Translations under genes and position numbers: made by a program | DNA from: CAZVIK01 sp964627045 | GTDB lineage: Bacteria > Acidobacteriota > Terriglobia > Bryobacterales > Bryobacteraceae | Assembly (NCBI GenBank): GCA_964627045.1 | Contig: CAZVIK010000045.1 | Location: 1-22,985, forward strand | Reading direction: 5' to 3' | Length of the DNA: 22,985 bases | Notes under the pieces: model-generated | The model's input: the letters and a program-made list of their open reading frames with translations, nothing else | Databases searched by the model: none | Told to the model about the DNA's origin: nothing | Part shown: piece by piece, positions 1 to 7,056 of the stretch | How the letters are laid out: every line of letters begins with the position of its first letter | How positions within the stretch are numbered: position 1 is the first letter of the stretch

Positions 1-1
1 G

Positions 2-1522
2 GGAAAGGAAGAGCCGATTCCGGCCGGATTGGCCGAGGCGGCGCAGAAGGCCCAGGAAGGCCTCATCGAGATGGTGGCCGAGGGCAACGACGCCCTCATG
101 GAAGAGTTCTTCGACAAAGGCACGCTGCCTCCCGAACGGCTCACCGAGGGCCTGCGAACCGCGGTGCGCGAGATGCGGCTGTTTCCCGTGCTGTGCGCCA
201 GCGGGTTAAACAACGTCGCGGCCGACCTGATCCTGGATTTCGCTCTGGATTACCTGCCGTCGCCCGCCGACCGCGAGCCGCTCACCGCGCAACTAGACGG
301 GCAGGAAGTGAAGCGCGCGATTTCCGACGCCGAACCGGTATCGGCGTTTGTATTCAAGACCGTCGCCGACCCGTTCGCCGGGCGGGTGACCTACTTCCGG
401 GTGTGCTCCGGGGTGGTCAAGAATGACGCCAATCTGACCAATTCCCGGTCGGGGTCGGGCGAACGCCTGTCCCACATCGGGTGCCTGTTTGGCAAGACCA
501 TCCAGCCGGTCACCGAGTTGCGCGCCGGGGATATCGGGGCGGTCGCGAAGCTGAAGGACACGCTCACCGGCGACACCCTGGCCGAGAAGGGCTCCCTGAT
601 CAGCTATCCGCCGGTCAAACTGGCGGAACCCTCCATTGCGTTCGCCATCGAAGCCAAGACGCGGCAGGACGAAGACCGCATGGGCGCGGCGCTCCAGCGC
701 ATCCTGGAAGAAGACCAATCGCTGCGCTTCTACCGCGACCCGCAGACCAAGGAGTTTTTGCTGGCGGGCAGCGGCCAGCAGCACGTCGAGGTGATCGTCA
801 GCCGGTTGAAGAACCGTTACAGCGTGGATGTGACCCTGAAGGCCCCCAAGGTGCCCTACCGCGAGACCATCCGGGGGACCGCCGACGTCCAGGGACGGCA
901 CAAGAAACAGACCGGTGGGCACGGCCAGTTCGGCGACTGCTGGATCAAGATGGAACCCCTGCCGCGCGGCGGCGGGTTCGAATTCGTCAACGACATTTTT
1001 GGCGGCGCCATCCCCCGGAACTACATTCCGGCGGTGGAAAAGGGCATCGTCGAGACGGCTGCCATGGGCTACCTGGCCGGTTGCCCGGTGGTGGACTTCA
1101 AAGTCACGGTGTACGACGGCAGCTACCACGACGTGGACTCCTCGGAACTTTCGTTCAAGTTGGCGGCACGCAAGGCCTTTCGGGCCGCGATGCAGGTGGC
1201 CAAGCCGGCGCTTCTGGAGCCGATCATGAGCGTCGAGGTGCAGGCTCCGGTCGAGTATGCCGGCGACCTGATGGGCGACATTAACGGGCGCCGGGGCCGC
1301 ATTTCGGGCATGGACACCAAGGGTAACACCCAGATTGTGCGCGCCCAGGTCCCCATGTCGGAGATGCTCAACTACCAGAACGACCTGATCTCGATGACCC
1401 AGGGCCGTGCCTCGTTCTCCATGGAGTTCGACCACTACGACTTCGTGCCCCAGTTGCAGGCCGAAAAGATCATCGCCGCCGCGAAGGCCGCCAAGGACGG
1501 CGTCGAAGAAGAAGAGGAATAG
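2..1522 (+). CDS. Elongation factor G-like GTPase (EF-G2 type), 5' truncated by window edge
   Basis: The reading frame is open from the first bases, so the gene starts upstream; 506 codons remain of a family usually near 690. The nucleotide-binding G motifs are missing because they lie outside the window. What remains is the end of the G/G' region, domain II, domain III, domain IV (KKQTGGHGQFG, then GSYHDVDSSE carrying the tip histidine) and domain V. Wording such as GDIGAVAKLKDTLTGDTL and PKVPYRETI resembles the second, EF-G2-like paralogue found in many bacteria more than canonical FusA. Canonical EF-G drives ribosomal translocation; the role of EF-G2 paralogues is less certain. The protein ends in an acidic run of glutamates. 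Whether a canonical fusA exists elsewhere cannot be seen. Family very sure, subfamily moderately sure. Confidence 0.93.
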   Translation, partial: GKEEPIPAGLAEAAQKAQEGLIEMVAEGNDALMEEFFDKGTLPPERLTEGLRTAVREMRLFPVLCASGLNNVAADLILDFALDYLPSPADREPLTAQLDGQEVKRAISDAEPVSAFVFKTVADPFAGRVTYFRVCSGVVKNDANLTNSRSGSGERLSHIGCLFGKTIQPVTELRAGDIGAVAKLKDTLTGDTLAEKGSLISYPPVKLAEPSIAFAIEAKTRQDEDRMGAALQRILEEDQSLRFYRDPQTKEFLLAGSGQQHVEVIVSRLKNRYSVDVTLKAPKVPYRETIRGTADVQGRHKKQTGGHGQFGDCWIKMEPLPRGGGFEFVNDIFGGAIPRNYIPAVEKGIVETAAMGYLAGCPVVDFKVTVYDGSYHDVDSSELSFKLAARKAFRAAMQVAKPALLEPIMSVEVQAPVEYAGDLMGDINGRRGRISGMDTKGNTQIVRAQVPMSEMLNYQNDLISMTQGRASFSMEFDHYDFVPQLQAEKIIAAAKAAKDGVEEEEE

Positions 1523-1622
1523 CGCTTTGTCGCCCGCCCCATCCAAGCCCTTGGGGCCCTCCCCGGCTTGACCGGAGGAGGCAGAGTGGGGTAACCTCTC
1601 AGTTTCGAGAAGGTGAATGGGA

Positions 1623-1631
1623 TGGTAAACT
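1623..1631 (+). promoter_or_regulatory. Candidate extended -10 promoter just upstream of the transglycosylase
   Basis: TGGTAAACT matches the extended -10 form TGnTANNNT. The hexamer TAAACT ends 7 nt before the GTG at 1639, and no Shine-Dalgarno precedes that codon. This would give a leaderless or nearly leaderless mRNA. A weak -35 (TTTCGA, 1603-1608) lies 17 bp upstream. Sequence pattern only. Confidence 0.35.
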
Positions 1632-1638
1632 CCGCTGG

Positions 1639-3453
1639 GTGTTAGGGATACGGATGAGGGACGGGCGCAAACGACCGCTACATCGAGCTGCGCTGTTCCT
1701 CCCGTGGATCTTGATCCTCTCCGGATGCAGCGTTACGCAGACCTCCCCGTATCGCACCTTTCAACTCCCCGCCTCGTCGAGTGAGCCGACGCCGGTTCTG
1801 GTGGCGGTCACCCCGCCGGAAAGCGATTCCTCCTATTACGCGCACGAACTCCCGGCCATTTTGGGGGCGGCGGCGCTGCGGGGTCCGGAACCCACTCCCG
1901 CCCTGGAGCTGATCCGCCGCGCCGAGGCGCATTTCCAGGAGGGGCGGCGGTTATACCGGTCCGGCCAGATGGCCGAAGCCCGCCTGCAGTTTGACCGCGC
2001 CATTGACGTGCTTCTGTCGGCGCCTGTGGCCGGGGCTGGGCGGCTGGATCTGGAACGGAAGCTCGCGGAGTTGAGCGAGCGGATCTACCGGCTCGACATC
2101 GAGGGGCTCGGCGGCGGGGAGCCCGAAGGACAGCTTGCCTACGAGCCGTCGCCGCTCGACGAGATACCCGAACTGACCTTCCCGATCGACCCGAAGCTAC
2201 GCGACCAGGTTGCCGAGCAGTTGAAGACCACGGTGTCGCAGTTGCCGCTGGAAATCAACGACGACGTTCTGCGCTATGTCGATTACTTCACCAAAGGGCG
2301 CGGGCGTAAGACGTTTCTTTACGGCATGAGCCGCGCCGGCCGCTATCGCAACATGATCCGCCGGATCCTCGACGAGGAGGGCGTCCCCCAGGAACTGATT
2401 CACCTGGCCCAAGCCGAATCCGGTTTCGCCCCGCGAGCTGTCTCCCGGAAGAAGGCCACCGGAATGTGGCAATTCGTCGCCTGGCGAGGGCAGGAGTACG
2501 GCCTATTGCGCACCAAGGAGCGCGACGACCGGCTGGACCCGGAAAAGGCCACGCGCGCGGCCGCCCGCCACCTGAAGGACCTCTACCACCAATTCGGCGA
2601 TTGGTATCTGGCCATGGCGGCATACAACTGCGGGCCGGTCAACGTTGAACGCGCCGTGGCGCGCTCCGGCTACGCCGATGTGTGGGAATTGCGCCGCCGG
2701 GGCCTGCTGCCGAAGGAAACCACGGCCTACGTCCCTATTGTCCTGGCGATGGCGATTGTCGCCGCCAATCCGGGGCAGTATGGCGTCGAGTTGCTGGAGC
2801 CCGCACCGTCGCTGGAGTACTCCACGATCGAGTTGTCCGCCCCGGCGCACCTTGCACTGATCGGCGACATCGTCGAGACTTCCCTGGCGGGGATGAAGGA
2901 ACTGAATCCGTCGCTGTTGACCACGGTGGTTCCGGCGGGGGTGGCGCTGCACGTCCCTCCGGGAACCGGGCCCAAGGTTCTGGCCGCGCTCGATCTGGTG
3001 CCAAAGGAGCGCCGGACCGCCTGGCGGCTGCACCGAGTCGCCGAGGAAGATACGCTCGCTTCGGTGGCGCGGTTCTACAAGACGACACCCGAGCAGATCG
3101 CCGCTGCCAATCCGTCGGGTAAACAGATGCCCGAAGCCGGGACAATGCTTGTGGTGCCGGCGGCGCCTGCCGTGGTGCGGCGAGCCGTGACGCCAGCGCG
3201 CACGGCCCAGGCCAAGGCCCCGGCGGCAGCAGCAGCCAAGCCGTCCAACGCGAAGGCGCAACCCGCCAAGGCCGCACCGGCGAAGAAGACGTCGCCGGCC
3301 AAGGCTGTGGCGAAGAAGCAGCCGGCCAAGAAGGCGTCCGACGCTGGTTCCGGGTCCGCCTCGGCGAAAAAGCCGGCCGCGAAAGCCACCGGCTCGCCTG
3401 TGGCGGCTTCTCTGCCCGGTGCCGGCGGACGGGCGGCCACCGTCGCGCGCTGA
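1639..3453 (+). CDS. MltD-like lytic transglycosylase lipoprotein with LysM and Lys/Ala-rich tail
   Basis: Predicted periplasmic murein lytic transglycosylase (GH23), which cleaves MurNAc-GlcNAc bonds with 1,6-anhydro product formation. The N-terminus is a lipoprotein signal: basic residues, a hydrophobic stretch, then lipobox LSGC at about residue 30. A short TPR-like helical segment lies near 85-125. The SLT domain spans about 235-385; AESGF supplies the catalytic glutamate (Glu260), followed by ATGMWQF and MAAYNCGP, both typical of the MltD branch. One LysM-like peptidoglycan-binding domain lies near 465-510. The last ~85 residues are an Ala/Lys/Pro-rich tail resembling histone H1, unusual for this enzyme and similar to the next gene. 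The start may be GTG 1639 (chosen, because of the -10-like box just upstream) or ATG 1654; both keep the signal. Confidence 0.9.
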   Translation: MLGIRMRDGRKRPLHRAALFLPWILILSGCSVTQTSPYRTFQLPASSSEPTPVLVAVTPPESDSSYYAHELPAILGAAALRGPEPTPALELIRRAEAHFQEGRRLYRSGQMAEARLQFDRAIDVLLSAPVAGAGRLDLERKLAELSERIYRLDIEGLGGGEPEGQLAYEPSPLDEIPELTFPIDPKLRDQVAEQLKTTVSQLPLEINDDVLRYVDYFTKGRGRKTFLYGMSRAGRYRNMIRRILDEEGVPQELIHLAQAESGFAPRAVSRKKATGMWQFVAWRGQEYGLLRTKERDDRLDPEKATRAAARHLKDLYHQFGDWYLAMAAYNCGPVNVERAVARSGYADVWELRRRGLLPKETTAYVPIVLAMAIVAANPGQYGVELLEPAPSLEYSTIELSAPAHLALIGDIVETSLAGMKELNPSLLTTVVPAGVALHVPPGTGPKVLAALDLVPKERRTAWRLHRVAEEDTLASVARFYKTTPEQIAAANPSGKQMPEAGTMLVVPAAPAVVRRAVTPARTAQAKAPAAAAAKPSNAKAQPAKAAPAKKTSPAKAVAKKQPAKKASDAGSGSASAKKPAAKATGSPVAASLPGAGGRAATVAR

Positions 3454-3517
3454 CCGGTTTTTTGCCGCGGGATGTTTGCATTCAAAAACGAGTTATGCTG
3501 TTCTTGACCGATGACCA

Positions 3518-3526
3518 GGGAGGAGG
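3518..3526 (+). promoter_or_regulatory. Strong Shine-Dalgarno that fixes the start of the H1-like gene
   Basis: GGGAGGAGG ends 8 nt before the ATG at 3535. An upstream in-frame ATG at 3511 would put this ribosome-binding site inside the coding region, so 3535 is the better start. Confidence 0.7.
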
Positions 3527-3534
3527 CGAACCCA

Positions 3535-4068
3535 ATGTTTGAGTACCTTCGCTTGGCTCTTGACGACGAGGACGACTACGCCTACGATGGAGATCACATA
3601 GACATCGAATCCGAGCTCGGCATGTACGGGCCGGACGAGGAAGAAGAAGAGGAACTCGAGATGGAATCGGAAGTGGCAGCTCCCCTGCAACCTCAAGATC
3701 CAGTGCTCCCGCTCGCTGAGCCGGCGGCGCTTCCGGCCGAGGTGCCGGCGCCCGCGGTTCCCGAAAAGAAGCCGATGAAGAAGGCCGCCGTGAAGAAGGC
3801 TGCGCCCAAGGCCGCCAAGAGAGTCGTGAAGAAGGCCCCCGCCAAAAAGGCCGCCAAAAAGTCCGCGCCGAAGAAAGCGGTGAAGAAGGCCGCCAAGAAA
3901 GCCGCGCCGGCCAAGGCCGCCAAGAAGGCTGCGAAAAAGGCCGCGCCCCAAAAGGCGTCGAAAAAAGCCGTTGTGAAAGGGCCCAAGAAAGCCGTGAAAA
4001 AGGCCGCGAAAAAGGTGGCGAAAAAAGCCGCCAAAAAGCCCGCGGCGAAAAAGGCCCGCAAGAAGTAG
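3535..4068 (+). CDS. Histone H1-like protein with acidic head and Lys/Ala-rich repeat tail
   Basis: 177 residues in three zones. Residues 1-47 are strongly acidic, with a run of seven acidic residues. Residues 48-76 are an Ala/Pro linker. From about 77 to the end comes an almost pure Lys/Ala/Pro tail made of KKAA and KKAAPK units, as in eukaryotic H1 C-termini and bacterial HC1/AlgP-like proteins. Such tails bind and compact DNA without sequence specificity in the known families, so a nucleoid role is reasonable but inferred. The acidic head could bind the tail in cis or recruit another basic partner. A very good ribosome-binding site suggests strong expression. Without the tail I recognise no fold. 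The neighbouring transglycosylase ends in a similar basic tail, so tail exchange or convergent low-complexity drift should be considered. Confidence 0.85.
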   Translation: MFEYLRLALDDEDDYAYDGDHIDIESELGMYGPDEEEEEELEMESEVAAPLQPQDPVLPLAEPAALPAEVPAPAVPEKKPMKKAAVKKAAPKAAKRVVKKAPAKKAAKKSAPKKAVKKAAKKAAPAKAAKKAAKKAAPQKASKKAVVKGPKKAVKKAAKKVAKKAAKKPAAKKARKK

Positions 4069-4134
4069 TGAGTCTCCGGCGGGAACACGGGGTCGAACGG
4101 ACGTGCGCTGAAGTGCGCCCGTCGTACGGATCGG

Positions 4135-4962
4135 ATGCCGCTTAGTGCTCGCCGCCATGTTCGCAGGATGCGCGGCGGCGCGCAGGCCCACCTGTTGGAA
4201 ACCGGGGACGGCGAGTTTTACGTCGTCAAGTTCCAGGACAACCCTCAACACCGCCGTATCCTGGTCAACGAGTTAGTTGCTTCCTCGCTGATGGATTACC
4301 TCCAGATCGCGACTCCCCGTGGCGCGCTGGTTTCGGTCAGTTCCGAGTTTTTGGCGGAAAACCCGCAGGTCTACATCGAACTGGGCAACCGGCGCGCGCC
4401 GGTGACGCCCGGTTGGCACTTCGGCTCCCGCTTCCCGGGCCACCCCGACCGGCTGGCCGTCTACGACTTCTTCCCGGATGCCCTGATCCGCGAAGTGGCC
4501 AATCGCGATCACTTCGTGGGAACGTTGGTGTTCGACAAGTGGACCGGCAACGCAGACGCCCGGCAGGCAATCTACTATCGCGCCCGGATCGGCGAATGGC
4601 AGCCGGGCGGGGCCACCACGAAGGCGGGCTTCGTGGCGTCCATGATCGATCACGGATTTCTGTTCAACGGGCCGAACTGGGGTTTTCCCGACGGCCCATT
4701 GCACGGGCTGGCGCTCCGTCCGGTTGTCTACGAAGACGTCACGTCGCTGGACAGCTTCCAGCCGTGGCTGGGGCAGGTGGTGAGTTTCCCGGAAAAGGCC
4801 GTCGACCGGGCCCGCCGCCTGGTCCCGCCGGAGTGGATTGAGGGCGACGAAGCGGCGTTCGAAACGATGCTGGAGAAGCTGCTGGCGAGGCGGCGGCGCG
4901 TGCCGGACCTGCTCGATGCCTGCCGCCGGGCGCGCCCGTCGCTGTTCCCGCGCTGGAGGTGA
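4135..4962 (+). CDS. HipA-like kinase family protein (HipA_2 type), no HipB partner
   Basis: 275 residues resembling the short HipA-like kinase family common in soil bacteria, not full-length HipA. Visible kinase elements are VVKF with a candidate ATP-binding lysine (Lys32), DKWTGNADAR with candidate catalytic Asp134 and Asn139/Asp141, and MIDHGFLF with Asp172 in the metal-binding DFG-like position. HipA proper phosphorylates glutamyl-tRNA synthetase and pairs with the antitoxin HipB. Here there is no adjacent HTH antitoxin, and the HipA N-terminal subdomain is absent, so a toxin role should not be assumed; substrate unknown. There is no obvious Shine-Dalgarno before ATG 4135. An alternative ATG at 4168 would cut the first strand of the kinase N-lobe. 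It follows the H1-like gene by 66 bp on the same strand. Confidence 0.75.
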   Translation: MPLSARRHVRRMRGGAQAHLLETGDGEFYVVKFQDNPQHRRILVNELVASSLMDYLQIATPRGALVSVSSEFLAENPQVYIELGNRRAPVTPGWHFGSRFPGHPDRLAVYDFFPDALIREVANRDHFVGTLVFDKWTGNADARQAIYYRARIGEWQPGGATTKAGFVASMIDHGFLFNGPNWGFPDGPLHGLALRPVVYEDVTSLDSFQPWLGQVVSFPEKAVDRARRLVPPEWIEGDEAAFETMLEKLLARRRRVPDLLDACRRARPSLFPRWR

Positions 4963-4987
4963 AGACGCCGCCGCGCGCCGTGTTAGT

Positions 4988-4993
4988 TAGAAT
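4988..4993 (+). promoter_or_regulatory. Candidate -10 box giving a near-leaderless transcript
   Basis: TAGAAT (5 of 6 against TATAAT) ends 9 nt before the ATG at 5003. Only AAGGA directly abutting the ATG resembles a Shine-Dalgarno, and its spacing is too short to work well. No convincing -35 is seen. Confidence 0.35.
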
Positions 4994-5002
4994 GGTCAAG
5001 GA

Positions 5003-5881
5003 ATGCACGATCTGATTCTTCACAACGGCCGGATCCTCCCGGCCTCCAGTACGGTGCTCGCGCCCGGGCAAGTGGGCCTGCTCTCCGGTTGGGGCGTATT
5101 CAGTACGATTCGCGTGGCGGGCGGCGTGCTGTTCGCCTGGGAGCGCCACTGGGCGAGAATGAAGCACGACGCCGAACTGCTGCGCGTGCCGTTTCCCCCG
5201 GACCCGGCCCCCGTCAAAGAGTCGCTGGAGCGCCTGATCGACGCCAACCAAGCGCATACCGGGACGCTGCGCGTGGTGGTGGTGCGCAACCGCGGCGGGT
5301 ACTGGGAGGGGCCGGGGATCGAGCGCGGCTACGACGTGATCGGTCTGGTCACCAAGTTGAAGGATTGGGGCGAAGGCACGCGGCTGGCCGTGGTGCAGCA
5401 GGCGCGCCACACGCAATATCCCTTTTCTGGAACCAAGACGCTGTCCTGGGCCATGAACCTGAGTTGGCTGGAGGCGGCGCAGACGCGCGGGTTCGACGAG
5501 GCGCTCCTGCTAAATGAACTCGGGCATGTGAGCGAGTGCACCTCGGCCAACATCTTCATTGCGCGCGGCAGGCGCGTGTACACGCCGCCGCTCAGCGCCA
5601 GTTGCCTGCCGGGGATCACCCGTGAACTACTACTGAGTGAGATCCGGGTGCCCGGGATTACGGTGGAAGAGAAGGATGTTACGCTAGCCGACCTGGAGGC
5701 TGCCGACGAGGTGTTTATTACCTCGACCACACGGAATCTTTTGCCGGTGGTCGCGGTGGAGGGAATCCAGGTGCGCTGCGAAGGCGATGTGCACCTGTTG
5801 CTCGGCAACGTGTTTTCCGCCTACGTCGAGGCTTACACGGCCGCCAACCGGAGAGGGGGCAAGGCGGCGGGCCAGGCATGA
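5003..5881 (+). CDS. Class-IV PLP aminotransferase (BCAT / aminodeoxychorismate lyase family)
   Basis: 292 residues covering the whole fold-type IV family, starting with the usual short strand and N-G-R turn (LILHNGRILP). Lys145 in GTKTLSW is the likely Schiff-base lysine. Glu178 in SECTSANIF matches the conserved E-x4-N-[IV]-F motif whose glutamate contacts the pyridine nitrogen of PLP. GVFSTIRV and the late TSTTRNLLPV segment are also typical. The family contains branched-chain aminotransferase, D-amino-acid aminotransferase and 4-amino-4-deoxychorismate lyase (PabC, folate pathway). The size and the GVFSTIRV element lean towards PabC or a generic class-IV enzyme, but no pab gene is adjacent and the substrate cannot be decided from sequence. 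The stop overlaps the next start (ATGA), so the two are translationally coupled. Confidence 0.88.
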   Translation: MHDLILHNGRILPASSTVLAPGQVGLLSGWGVFSTIRVAGGVLFAWERHWARMKHDAELLRVPFPPDPAPVKESLERLIDANQAHTGTLRVVVVRNRGGYWEGPGIERGYDVIGLVTKLKDWGEGTRLAVVQQARHTQYPFSGTKTLSWAMNLSWLEAAQTRGFDEALLLNELGHVSECTSANIFIARGRRVYTPPLSASCLPGITRELLLSEIRVPGITVEEKDVTLADLEAADEVFITSTTRNLLPVVAVEGIQVRCEGDVHLLLGNVFSAYVEAYTAANRRGGKAAGQA

Positions 5882-6279
5882 AATCCGTGTGTCCCCACTG
5901 CGGCAGCACAAACGTGCGCCAAGCGCACATGTGGACGGCGGCCGAACGCTTCGGCAGCCTCCTGGGGGTGCGCCCGCTGCGTTGCCGCGACTGCAAAACC
6001 CGGTTTTCCAGGCGGCTGTGGCGCCTCTCCGACCTTCCCTATGCGCGCTGCCCGCGGTGCTGGAGCATGCGGCTCACCTATTGGTCGACCGCGCACTACC
6101 ATGTGCCGTTTGGGAGGGGGCTATTGCTGTTCTTGGGCGCGCGGCCCTATCGCTGCGAGCCCTGCCGGCACAATTTCGTCAGTTTCCGGCTCCGAAAGCA
6201 CGCCTACCACCGCCACCGGCGAAGCAAGAATGGCGCAGCGGCCGGAACCGAGCGGCAGGTGACGACCCCTTCCGAATAG
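5878..6279 (+). CDS. Small protein with two tandem zinc ribbons
   Basis: 133 residues, starting inside the stop of the aminotransferase gene (4-bp ATGA overlap). Eight cysteines form two matching ribbons: C5/C8 with C36/C39, and C58/C61 with C93/C96. Each half has the same plan: a CPxC knuckle, a region of 27 or 31 residues ending in G-[VA]-R-P-[LY]-R, then CxxC and a basic strand (KTRFSRRL, RHNFVSFRL). This looks like an internal duplication of one ribbon module. The C-terminal 30 residues are basic and disordered-looking. Zinc binding is a confident inference; nucleic-acid or protein binding is only plausible. I do not recognise a named family. Confidence 0.75.
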   Translation: MKSVCPHCGSTNVRQAHMWTAAERFGSLLGVRPLRCRDCKTRFSRRLWRLSDLPYARCPRCWSMRLTYWSTAHYHVPFGRGLLLFLGARPYRCEPCRHNFVSFRLRKHAYHRHRRSKNGAAAGTERQVTTPSE

Positions 6280-6308
6280 GTCCCGTTTTCGGCGCCAAGA
6301 AAGAAAAA

Positions 6309-6902
6309 TGGTTCCAAGTGACCCACTTTCCAGCTTGCTCTCCGGCCTGCGCGCCCTCGGCCCGAGCGTGGCGGCCGCTACGGCGGAACGCTTGGCCCTT
6401 CGCTCCACCCGGCGGGTCTTACCCCTCGGGCTTCGTCGCTCCAGGCGGCGTCTGCCTGCCGTGACGGCTGAGGCTAACGCTTAACGGCGGCCTTTCACTC
6501 CCCTGCGGCGACGGATCCTTTCGGACCGCCTCAGCAGGCTCATCGTTCCCGGCCTACCGCGTCGGCGTTGCGCCGTTTCCCCTGCGGCCCGTTCGGCCAT
6601 CGGATTCCTCCGCCCAAGACGGTCGACTCCGCCCTGGTCGGGATCAACACCCGCGACCCGTTGCCGCCGGATGGATCCGGCGTCCCGGGGCCCTCCTCGG
6701 ATCTCCGCTCCCCTCCGGGGATTCACCCCCTCGGGATCATAGCGCTCAACCCAATTCAAACCCTGAGAGCCTGCCCCTCCGGAAAGCCCGTTTTCCTTTC
6801 GCTCCCCTCCGGCGCTGCTTTTTATCACATGCGCCGAAAGATCATCGTTCCAGGCTCGCTACTTCCCGTGAGGCCTGCTGTTCCGTGAACCTCTTGGAAC
6901 CA
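6309..6902. mobile_element. Non-coding element bounded by 18-bp imperfect inverted repeats (MITE-like candidate)
   Basis: The left end, 6309-6326, reads TGGTTCCAAGTGACCCAC. The right end, 6885-6902, read on the minus strand gives TGGTTCCAAGAGGTTCAC. They match at 14 of 18 positions, with the outer 10 identical. The 594 bp between hold no convincing gene: a 115-codon minus-strand ORF (6481-6828) and a 58-codon plus-strand ORF starting at the left end are Arg/Gly-rich, match no fold I know and have no ribosome-binding site. The interior has repeated CCCCT[GC]CGG motifs. No clear target-site duplication is visible. It could be a non-autonomous transposable element, a genome-wide intergenic repeat, or a structured RNA. 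It occupies most of the 777-bp gap 6280-7056. Confidence 0.4.
6491..6859. repeat. Repeated module inside the inverted-repeat element
   Basis: Two roughly 65-bp stretches share their two ends. Each begins CCTTTC[AG]CTCCCCT[GC]CGGCG (near 6491 and 6795) and ends TCATCGTTCC[CA]GGC (near 6540 and 6843), with different middles. The core CCCCT[GC]CGG occurs five times: 6500-6508, 6579-6587, 6710-6718, 6774-6782 and 6804-6812. The pattern suggests a modular non-coding repeat, not a decayed gene. Confidence 0.4.
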
Positions 6903-6940
6903 GCCTCATCATCCTCGAAAACGTGAATTGTGTCAATAAC

Positions 6941-6976
6941 AAAACGATCGCCGCAGAGCGGTTTTACATCGTTTTT
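6941..6976. terminator. Candidate bidirectional hairpin terminator between convergent genes
   Basis: AAAACGAT (6941-6948) pairs with ATCGTTTT (6968-6975), with an inner CCGC-AGA-GCGG hairpin. T-runs follow the stem on both strands. It lies between the plus operon ending at 6279 and the minus gene ending at 7057. The stem has an asymmetric internal loop, so strength is uncertain. Confidence 0.35.
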
Positions 6977-7027
6977 ATCTTGTTTGTTTTCAGATGCCTA
7001 CGCTGAAAGGCAGGTGGAAGAACTGTG

Positions 7028-7048
7028 AAAAAAACGTAGCCGACGGCT
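7028..7048 (-). terminator. Weak intrinsic terminator for the YCF48-like gene
   Basis: Just after the stop at 7057, the minus strand reads AGCC-GTC-GGCT (7048-7038), then a short spacer and a run of seven T. The stem is only 4 bp, so this is tentative. Confidence 0.3.
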
Positions 7049-7056
7049 TATGTTTG

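Noticed and set aside
293..1546. 417-codon minus-strand ORF opposite the EF-G gene
   Set aside because: Opposite strand of a strongly conserved gene; His/Arg/Gly-rich with no recognisable fold. A GC-rich shadow frame.
4068..4081. 14-bp match GTGAGTCTCCGGCG shared with 17234-17247
   Set aside because: About one such match is expected by chance in a window this size.
6308..6484. 58-codon plus-strand ORF starting at the left inverted repeat
   Set aside because: No ribosome-binding site, Arg/Leu/Ala-rich, no fold. It coincides with the repeat element, so coding is unlikely, though homologous copies could show otherwise.
6481..6828. 115-codon minus-strand ORF inside the inverted-repeat element
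   Set aside because: Arg/Gly-rich with repeats that mirror the DNA modules; no Shine-Dalgarno and no known domain.
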